Origin: Brachyhypopomus gauderio
Taxonomy: Eukaryota > Chordata > Actinopteri > Gymnotiformes > Hypopomidae
Direction: 5' to 3'
Assembly (NCBI RefSeq): GCF_052324685.1
Contig: NC_135225.1
Span: 8,170,915 to 8,234,914, forward strand
Length of the DNA stretch: 64,000 bases
In this document: positions 55,244 through 64,000 of the stretch, piece after piece
Layout: each line of letters opens with the position of its first letter
Position numbering within the stretch: the stretch's first letter is position 1
Notes under the pieces: model-generated
The model's input: the letters and a program-made list of their open reading frames with translations, nothing else
Told to the model about the DNA's origin: nothing
Databases searched by the model: none
Translations under genes and position numbers: made by a program

Positions 55244-58200
55244 TCAGTTAAATTCCATTTGAGAAAGAGCAGGGAATGTCTTCATTCGCAGGCGCTCCAT
55301 TTCTGCTCTCAGTATGGCCACCTCCTCAGCCTGTGCTTTGGCAAGGTCCATGAGCTTCTTCCTCTGCAGTATGTCCTGATAATGATCTCCTTCTTTTTCT
55401 TGGCTCTCTTTCACTGCTGAAAAGACATAACATATAGTAAAATCTTCAGAGTTTTAAAACATTTGTGTTGCTTTTTTTATTTTTAAACAAATACTTGGGG
55501 CTTACATGCTGTTTAAATGTATTTATTTTAAAGGGGCTCTTAATATTTCAAATAGTTAAAGTTATATATGTTTAAAATAGAAAATTAGCACACTTTTTAT
55601 GAGAAGCCTGATACCTTTTGTCTCATAGATGCTTTTTCTCTCTGCAACAGTCACTTGCATGCTGGTGAGCTGTTGGTCTAGAGATGCGTTCTTCTCTTTC
55701 TTCACTGTGGCCTGTCTGTTCAGCTGCTTTATTAACCTTTTACAGTTTTCCACATTTCTCTCATGAGTCTGCCCAAAGATTGGATAAGGTCAGATCTATA
55801 GCGTCAGCAATTGGAACTACAAATGTATTGTGATCTGTATTTTGATTTTCATTTGAAAGAAACACATTTTTATTACCTTTTCTTGTAACATCATGGTCTT
55901 CTCTAGAATTGAAAGTTGCTTTGAGGTTTTGTTCTTATGATCAGTCTCACTCAGGTACTTAGGGAGAAAATGTTTAGTGTCATTAGAAATCTAGATTATA
56001 CCCTGAAGCAATAAACTGTTAAACTCTAGTTAGTGAGGAGGGTAGGACTGAACCACACGTATTTTCTACTAGGTAATTTACAAAGTCGTAACAACGTAGT
56101 CTTGCTTATGCCTGAGGGATTGGCTTGAGCTGCTTCTTTGCAATACAATTGGATGAACTAATTATGCAGTACAACATTATGTAAATCTGGACTTTACCTC
56201 TTGAAGTTCCTGAGTAACATGCAGCATCTGAATGTCTCTGGCTTTGTTGTTGAGATCCTCTATTTTCATCCTCATCCTCTTATGTTCCCATTCCTGCTGG
56301 ATGATTCCTTTACGGAAGTCCTTGCACTCAGTCATGCTGGCTATTTTCTGCTCTCCTAAAGCCTGAGTGGTGCAGTGCGCCCCAATGTTTGGTATCATTC
56401 ATTTACCATTTTCATTATTACTAATCACTACACAGTATTGTACAATCATATAAATATGTGAAGTGTACTGTCTACTTTTTTTTAGGGATTGCATATCAAT
56501 AAGCATTAACCAAAAGTGAAGGCAAAAGTAAAATTTGTGAGTACCCTTATGGTGCTGTTCAGGTCCTCTACAACACTGCGGTGGAGCAACAGAGAGTCTG
56601 AATAGTCTGCAGTAAAGTCTCCAGTCTCCACTTCAACCTGACCCTGCTTTATCAAGATTTGCACCATAATATCCAAGTAGAACTTCATCTTCTGTTCTCG
56701 CAGTCTGATTACAAAAATAAAACGATACACACAGCTATAAAAACATTTTTTTATGTACAAAATAAAAAAGTAAAAAAATAAATGTATGCACTTTTTGCAG
56801 CATGATCTTTACAAATTCCTTAAACATTCCATAATGTAAATGTGCCATATTTGTCAACTGTGATTTTTCACCGCAATCAAAATTTGTCCTCCGCTTTTTA
56901 CCCATCTATGCAGTTAGAACACACACACACACTGGTGATTACTAGGGGGCTGTGGTGCACACGTGTCCAGAGCGGTGGGCAGCTCTAGCCTGGCGCCCAG
57001 GGAGCAGTTGGAGTTAGGTGCCTTGCTCAAGGGCACCTCAGTCATGGCCTCAGGCCTGGGAATCAAACCCACGACCCTCCGGTCACAAGACCAGTTCCCT
57101 ACCACCAGACCATGACTGCCCATTAAATTTTCCATTAAAAAAATACTTGCAAATACTAAACACCATGTGCTATTTTTCTATTTCTTACCCATTAAGATCA
57201 TCAAGGAGATTACTTATTTCCATCTGTGCACTTTCATCCTCATCTGTTCTCTTTTGAAGAAAAGCCTGCATTTCTGCTAGGGTCAGTGCTTTCATTTTGA
57301 CCTGCCAGAAATACAACCTCTTAATTGAAACTGATCAAAATTGGTCAAATGATATACTTCATTATTACATTGGGTTATTGATTTCTTAAAAATTATAAAG
57401 TCTTTGTAGATGTGTATAATTTAGTAGAATAGTTTAGTGGGGATCCTTAAGTTCATTTCTCACTTGGTGCTCGCTTTCCACTTTAGCCCGCCTGGCCAGA
57501 CAGAATCTCTCCCATACAGCCACGTCCAGGTCGTCTGGCATGTTGTCTGGCGTGTCCAACTCCTCCATAGCCTTCAGGATCAGTGAGAGTCCCTCTGCTG
57601 CAGCTCTGCCTGACGCAGGGCACTCTTTCAATGGGCTACTGGACTCTGTCTCCATCCTCATCCTCTGGACCCTAGGAAACAACACCCATCACTACCACTC
57701 TGGCCTCAGGCAACAAAATTAACCGTTTGCCCATGTTGTCAGAGTTACTATTACTTTTGTCATAAGTGATTTAATTATGAAGCATATGTGCAATAAATAT
57801 CTTATTTAAAAATAACTAGAATACCTGGGCCTGCGTTTGTAAAGCTTGTAGAGCTGATCAACATGTCCGGGAACATCAGAAAACTCTTTGCGAAACCCTT
57901 TGTCTAGAAACTGTTAAACAGATAGGAGACTTTAAAGTATAGGACATTACCAGACACCAGGACATAGTATCATGTTTACTGGCATGATAGTGACAGTCTT
58001 ACTTTGTCTTCGGCAACAGCACTGTCATATGTCTCCTGAAAAGCCTCAACATCCTTTCTGTGTTTTTTCAAAACTTCCCCAAATCTCTTCTGCCAACAGA
58101 AAGGAGTGACTCATGCAAAAACATTTTATGGATAGTGGTGAGCGGACACTCAGCCAAACTGACTAACGTACCACGCAAGTTTGTTCATGCGTAACTTGAC

Positions 58201-61200
58201 TGTCGTATCATTCAGAGGATAATTAGCGTGCAAGTAATGTGCATCACTCACGTTCTATTCATGGTACATTACACTCAAAGGGACAGGTGAAAACAAGACC
58301 TCCAACAACAGTATCTGAACAAACTGTACCTTAACAGCTCTTGTCTTCTCTAATTTGAAGTTCAGTTCTTTTTCTCTGGTAAGCACTTCTTCCTCAGTGA
58401 GTAAAGAAAGGGCTAGATTGGTGATCTTTAGCTCCTCCTAAGGTACAAACACAAAACCCATTTCCTACTATTTTAATGTGCCAGGAATTGTATGCAAACA
58501 TCTAATGTTATAACACATTTATGCCATATAATTTTATTCGATACTTATTTGAAAAGACGACAAGTAGAAGTAAACTGTTTCATCTCACCTGGTATATAGC
58601 CATCTCTGATTTCACCTTCCTTTCAAACAGCTCATGCAGTGTTTCATCAAAGGCCAGGGTGGCATCTATAATCCATGTCTGCAGTTTCTTCATCTCTACC
58701 TCTAAGGCCTTGGGCCAAAAAGGTTCAAGGTAAACACAGTGACCTGTGTATACACAACTACACAACTATACACAAATCAGCCAAAGCCTTGGACTTTCAA
58801 GAGAATGAATAAGTATTTTGGTGTTTCATGTTGTTAGGAATTAAACATCAGCCCAGTGTTTCTATTATGTAAGCTTCCTTAAAGCAGCATAATATATTTT
58901 TTTTACCAAGTTTGTCAGAACACCTTCAATTTGTCATGCATCTTATGCACACTTGATACTGCATTTGTCATTTTTTAAAAAGGCATTCTACACTGTGGAA
59001 AACAGATCAATATTGCTTATGAGCCGGTCAGTCCAAAATATGTCACACCTTTCTGTATTTCTCCTGTTCTTCCCTGAGCTCCTTTGCTTTCTTCTCATAC
59101 TCTTTGTAGCTTCTCCTCTCCTCCTCCGTCCACTGTAGCTCTGGCTTGGCTATAAACTCAGGCTGCGGCTCTTCCTTTAAGTCAAACAAGCTTCAAATCA
59201 TTTTTGATCAATGCATTCTCTAAGCATTCTACAGTAACGTGAGTTAGGCTACTATACCATTCTCAGGACATCCTCTTTTTTCAGCTCAAGCACCCCACCC
59301 ATCATGTTATCCAGAGCTCTCCCTCTGATATCATCACCCTACATAGGAAATAAATAATCTCAAATGTGAATGTGGTACTTATGTAAATTGTACGTTATCT
59401 ATGAACTGATATTTTAGCATAATAAATGTTAAAATTTGATCCATAAGAATGCAGTTTTATTTCAGTGTAGTAAAGAACATTATGTACAAAACAGACTAGT
59501 AATAACAAGTGAAAATGGGAAGAGGTACAACGGCCATGCATGCTGCAGTAACCCTATACCTTTGCCGCAAGTCGCCTCTGTTCCTCCTCTTTTCCCTGCT
59601 CCTCTTTTCTTTGCCTTTGCTCAGGTGTGAGGTATTTCTCAACCTTGATCTAGAGATACACACAGTACTCACTTGTACGTACCAGGTACTAATCAAATAT
59701 GAGACTGGAGTTGGACATACTGAAAAATGTAATTACAGTGATTTCTTTAGAAAGTCTGTTTTGAATTGTTTCACACTGACCTTACTCTTTTAATAGCAGG
59801 TCAAATGGAAAAGTTCTCAGAACTTGTCTTAACCTGTTATCTGAAAACTGAGCATCTACTACTAAAGCCCATCTTTCCTTTTCTGCGTTCAAAGTACGAG
59901 AAATAAAGTATTTGGAATGGGTTTTGGCATGAATTTATCATTTAGGATCACATAACATGCAGCCACACTCAATAAGCCCCAAAATGCCTGAAGACAGCAC
60001 ACTACATGTTTAGTACAGTGACGGGGAGCATGAGCAATCTCAAAGCACTCTGTATGAGCTCACATGTGGGCACAGGTTAACTGACCTGGGAGAAAAGCAG
60101 TTATGGGAATTTATTATTTATGTAATTCAGCAGTACAAGAATGCTGCTGTTACCTCTGAGTCACTGACAGTGAAGGCGCACTCTGGCCTCTCACTGTCTG
60201 TCAGGGTGGGCTCCCACAAGCTCTCCTGCAGGTCCAGCTCTGCCATGATCTCTGCGATACGCTTGTTCTTATCTTTCACACGGCCGATTTCCTGCTCCTT
60301 CTGTTTGTACACAGACTCAAACTCTCCGTTGAACGCTCTTTTCACTTTGTAGATAATGTCCTAGGATTACAACAAAACCATCTGAATGACAAAACAAACC
60401 ACTCTGCAATATTTCAAGATGAGGATGCGAAAATATTTATTTTCTAATTATCTGTATGAGCATGGCACCTGGAGCAGGATGATCTGGTTGATCTTCTGCT
60501 CTCTGATATGCAGGTTGAACTGGCTGTATAGGTAAGGGCTTTCCCCCCCATACTGAGCACTCAGACTGCCTGTTGAAGCTGAGCTTTCTTCCTCTTGCCC
60601 TTCCTCCACATCTTTCTCCTTCTCCACAAGAACCTTGCTCTTCTCCTCGAAGATCTCTTGTTGGAGCTTGTATATAACATGTAAAATGACATATACAATT
60701 TGTTTCAGTCTTATTTCATATAAATCATGATGAATATATAACGTTTATGTGTAAACATACATCAGAATGGACTTGTTCAATCTTTCGGATGGTCTCCACC
60801 CTGTGAAGGTCTTCCAGTTCCTTTGCTGTCCGTTCCTTCATAGGGTAATTCTTCACTTCATGCTCAGTATGGAAGGCCTGAGGGGCCAGCCATAAAATTA
60901 TACTCAGGAATATGGACAGTGGTTCACAATTTGTCCTTAAGTGTTAGACATGTAGTAGTAGAACCATGAAAGTAGTACTCACAATGTAATTCATAGTTTT
61001 GAATTTCTGTGTAAAATCATACATGAATTCAGAGGTTCTTTGTTTAATTACCTTAATGGACTTGCCTTTAACCTTCATGGAGTCCCAACATTCTCTCTTG
61101 ATTACCTCACAGATATAACTCTTGGCCAGGTTCTCCAGCTCAATCTCATTCCGCACCTTACAAAATTCATACACAAAAAACACAAAAAGATTTATTTTTT

Positions 61201-61556
61201 TCTATTGGAGTATCCAATTAAGAATTTCAATTTTAATACAGTATATAAAATATGGAAGCCCCTTCATTTTATATAAATGATGGTGCTTACATTTTTTTGA
61301 CAGACTGTATTATGACTTACCAATCGTGTAGCAGTGTTAGGCATATACCACCCATTTGTTCATCTTGTTCAAATCGATAACATTAGACACAATACACACA
61401 TTAAACTTTACAAGTAAATGCAGTGTTTACCCTTGTGACTGCTGCTTCTCCTTCAGTTTTGAGCCTCATCTGCTCATCCACATCCAGGTTAAACTCCTGT
61501 TGATCTAGCTTCTCTATGTCTGGAAGACTTTTGTTCTCATGCATCATTGCTTGGAT
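55244..61556 (-). CDS. cfap43: cilia- and flagella-associated protein 43, C-terminal half (5' end outside window)
   Basis: Exons, 5' to 3': 61431-61556, 61052-61156, 60761-60877, 60469-60666, 60154-60360, 59560-59649, 59258-59338, 59049-59174, 58589-58708, 58330-58437, 58003-58089, 57825-57910, 57464-57671, 57189-57301, 56545-56704, 56198-56362, 55877-55957, 55615-55768, 55244-55416. They sum to 2505 bp: 834 codons plus stop, about half of a protein I recall as 1665 residues in human. Matches to the human protein include [20 protein letters not shown], [50 protein letters not shown] and the terminal [11 protein letters not shown]. The region is nearly all charged coiled coil. CFAP43 sits in the axoneme (tether/tether-head of inner dynein f) and is needed for sperm flagella and motile cilia. 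The N-terminal WD40 half must lie beyond 61557, perhaps past the window edge. Confidence 0.93.
56895..57121 (-). repeat. tRNA-derived SINE in a cfap43 intron
   Basis: Read on the minus strand, the copy starts gggcagtcatggtctggtgg (A-box-like TGGTCTGGTGG) and has ggtttgattcc as a B box about 45 bases later, the layout of a tRNA-derived RNA polymerase III promoter. The body follows: caaggcacctaactccaact, caccacagccccctagta and a (gt)n stretch, ending ctgcatagatgggtaa. A truncated copy of the same body lies at 39005-39135. The SINE lies in the intron between exons 56545-56704 and 57189-57301. Confidence 0.75.
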
Positions 61557-63550
61557 CTGCAAATTAAGTAGAGGGGTATTTGTGGTTCTATGTCATTCAT
61601 TCACTCATCTACTAGGAACTTTACAATAACACTGTGAAAAACAAAATCCATGTATGTGTCTTAATTGAGTTTCATACTAATTACCAAAATCACAAATATG
61701 CTTTAAACATGTTAAAACAACATGTTTGTTTAGATGTATTGTTTGCATTTGCAGTTGGTGCCATTGCATTTTATATGACATTTCTACCATTTTTACCCTG
61801 ATCACAGTCACATTAAATTGTCAAACGGTGCAAACAAAAGCATGACAAGTATTAAATTATTCCACCTTCTAGAAGTTATGTAAGTGTACTGATGAAAATA
61901 AGTGATTTATTATGAAATATCATTTCAAATTATATTTACAATATTTTATTTCTAAACTAAGATAATATGGGTTTTTGGTGTACTGAGCAAGTCAATATGC
62001 CATAGACATTAATGTTTTCTCTCTAATCTTAGGTCAGTTGGTTTAAAATAATTTAAATTTTCATTTTTGCAATGTAGTACAATGCTGAAATCATATTCAT
62101 AGTAACTTTTTTGTGAGAAACATTGGTTACGCCAATTGACATTTATCGGTTACACCAACTGACGACAAGCAAACGACAAGCAATTGATAATTAAAGTAGA
62201 ATAAAAAGTCATGAAGTGATTTAGGTGTTTTAATAAATGTGATCACAACCTAATAGATTTTTTAATACCCCATATAAAACAATACTTTTAACAATGAAGA
62301 AACGGATTGATCTCTGCTTTCAGTACAGTAAGAACAATTCATTTTATGAATTTTACAATGCAATTTTATTTTTGACTTTCTTCTTGTCTCACACGCACTT
62401 TCATTCTTTCTTTGCTTTTAGTTAATCAACTTTCCGTTGCAGCATTTTTGCCTTCATTCTTTCACTCACGTTCCTTATTTTTATGAACCTTAGCTTCTCC
62501 CTTTTCTTCAGCACTGCTCTGTTTGCTGGTACTTTTCTGCACTGCCCTCACATGAGTGGAGGGTGTCTGTGGTCTCTCTAATCTTGGCTGCACATAGTCA
62601 TGATCAGCAACATACACTATGGGTTATGTAGGGCCATTAAAAGCTGCTCATCTGTTGAATTCAGTGATAGAGGAGTAAGGTTCAAAACTTCAGAAAGCAC
62701 CCTTTTCTTCTTGTCTTCTTTCTGTACTGCCTTTGATACTGCTTCCACTCTTCCCTCATCTGTACCTGTGTTTCCCTGGGCAGATCTGTGACTGGATGTT
62801 TGTGATCTTTCCCTGTCTCTTTCTCTTTGATAGCTAAAGTACAGAAGATGACTGAAACTGTCTAATGTCCAGGGCCTTAATTAGTTTTCCATTTGGACTT
62901 CAAACCTCTCAATAAAACTACCCTTTTAGGATATCTACATCACTTTCTCATGAAACACTAGCATGTGTATGTGAGGGTGTATGTAGTGTATCTTTGCTTT
63001 ATTATAACAAGGTCATTTGCCCTTACAGCAGGATCCACATTAACACATGCTCTGTGGTGAGCGTGTGTTTTTTGTTGTTTACATACACAGTTTTCCACTT
63101 ACATACTTCTTGTTTATGTGCACTTTATTATTGTGGACGACTACGTACACACTTGACCTTGGTTTGAATATTTCAAACTATTTTTCATATTAACTTGAAT
63201 ATTTTATGATGATTTATGTTTATTAACATTTTACTGAGGTCATACCATTTGACATGTATTGTAATCATAACTGACCATGAACTGAATCTGCTTTATTTTG
63301 TCAAATTTTACAGAGAATTACTAATTTTGACTTGTGGCAGTTGGGGTCTTCAGAGGTCCTTCTGTTTGACATCACATTTTGTTACATGATCTTCTGGCTC
63401 AAAATGTTCAAAATGGCTCCAAAAATGGTGGTTACACCAATAGACATACCAGACGTTTGATTTGACAACAACTTATATTCTTGGTGCTACATTTTTATGG
63501 TTACACCAGTCAGACAATTTTGCCCTTTTTCTCTCAATATTATCTCAGAC
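61557..63550. other. cfap43 intron or 5' flank with transposon-derived sequence
   Basis: No further cfap43 exon was found upstream of 61556 in this stretch, so it is probably one long intron. Copies of a ggttacaccaa(c/t)tgac word occur at about 62127-62165, 63430 and 63500, which suggests pieces of one or more repeats. A Lys/Glu-rich broken coding remnant lies at 62350-62830 (listed separately). The rest is AT-rich. Confidence 0.4.
62350..62830 (-). pseudogene. broken Lys/Glu-rich coding remnant, probably transposon-derived
   Basis: On the minus strand short frames read TDLPRETQVQMREEWKQYQ and then a basic RKKTRRK stretch, before a stop about 20 codons later. Another frame gives THVRAVQKSTSKQSSAEEK. 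Stops and frame changes break any continuous product. The basic, charge-rich style resembles proteins of several fish DNA transposons, but I cannot name the family. Confidence 0.3.
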
Positions 63551-64000
63551 TGTCACGGTTCAGCCCCGGACCCCTCCTTGTGGGCATCGGCGCAGATGGA
63601 AATTCTGAAGTGAGGGGGACCAAGCTGTACAATATATACGTTTATACTTGTAGATGCTAGATTTCAGATGGGGTCAATATAAATCTGGAGGGGACATGTC
63701 CCCCCCGTCCCCAGTGCCATCTGCGCCCCTGCTTGTGGGCGTGTTGTTACGTTGTCTGCGTCTAGTTATGTCCATGTTTGTAGTTCCATGGGTGTGGGTT
63801 GTTTGTGAGCGTGTTCATTGTTCTCACCTGTGCCTTGTCTCGTGATAACTTGGGAATGTGTTCTACACCTATTTAATGGGCGTTCGTACAATGTCTCATG
63901 CTCGTCTTTGTCTAAAGTTCGTGCCTGAGTGAGTGTCTGTTTAAGTGCTTGCGCTACCGCACTGAACGTCACCTTCGTTTTAAATAAAACGTGTATGTTT
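63551..64000 (+). mobile_element. probable LTR, cut by the window end
   Basis: The sequence begins tgtcacggttcagccccgga, the TGTCACG start common to fish Gypsy-type LTRs and shared with the LTRs at 40156 and 41980. It contains a TATA-like ctatttaatggg at about 63870 and aaataaaacg near 63982. The right end and any interior are outside the window. A small MITE sits inside it. Without the second LTR the assignment is tentative. Confidence 0.45.
63585..63731. mobile_element. 147-bp hAT-type MITE nested in the LTR
   Basis: The element has inverted ends catcggcgcagatgg and ccatctgcgcccctg. It is flanked by a perfect 8-bp direct repeat cttgtggg (63577-63584 and 63732-63739), the target-duplication length of hAT elements. 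The inner ggggacatgtccccccc palindrome is typical of a common fish MITE. It has no coding frame. Because the flanking words rejoin into a smooth LTR sequence, it inserted after the LTR. Confidence 0.8.

Noticed and set aside
57050..57121. A functional tRNA gene
   Set aside because: The head of the SINE has A- and B-box-like words, but the acceptor and anticodon stems do not pair well and it is joined to a SINE body.

Overview
The window is eukaryotic and almost certainly from a teleost fish. Its genes are intron-rich with GT-AG (a few GC-AG) junctions, there is little coding sequence between them, and the repeats are fish types: a tRNA-derived SINE family, a Tc1-like transposase relic, hAT-like MITEs, a short LTR retroelement, and CA/GT/TA microsatellites. 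Gene order is slk (+), col17a1 (-), sfr1 (+), cfap43 (-). This is the order I recall for human chromosome 10q24-q25 (SLK-COL17A1-SFR1-CFAP43), so the block looks like conserved vertebrate synteny. The species and the a/b duplicate identity of each gene cannot be settled here.

Region by region. 1-1147: upstream and CpG-rich 5' region of slk. 1148-18658: slk, a Ste20-family kinase, in 19 coding exons (1184 codons with the alternative 31-codon exon), followed by a long 3' UTR to about 21110. 21270-21983: a large imperfect inverted repeat. 23793-47923: col17a1 (collagen XVII / BP180) on the minus strand, 54 coding exons that join to an intact 1510-residue frame, with all introns in phase 1. Its introns hold a 3-kb 34-bp minisatellite, a probable solo LTR next to a splice donor, and a complete short LTR retroelement with near-identical LTRs. 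48943-53944: col17a1 first exon, a Tc1-like relic, C-rich and AT-rich non-coding DNA. 53945-54868: sfr1 in three exons (199 residues). 55244-61556: the 3' half of cfap43 (834 codons in 19 exons), convergent with sfr1. 61557-64000: decayed transposon sequence and a probable LTR carrying a nested MITE.

The four genes do not form a pathway. SLK acts in cytoskeleton and adhesion signalling, collagen XVII is a hemidesmosomal transmembrane collagen, SFR1 works with SWI5 to assist RAD51 in recombination, and CFAP43 is an axonemal protein. I found no new multi-gene system. The unusual material is in the repeats and splice sites: a 27-bp minisatellite that starts 9 bases into an slk intron and stays open in the coding frame, a frame-neutral 105-bp slk intron, two GC-type donors in col17a1, a tandem array that copied an exon/intron boundary, and a young non-coding LTR element.
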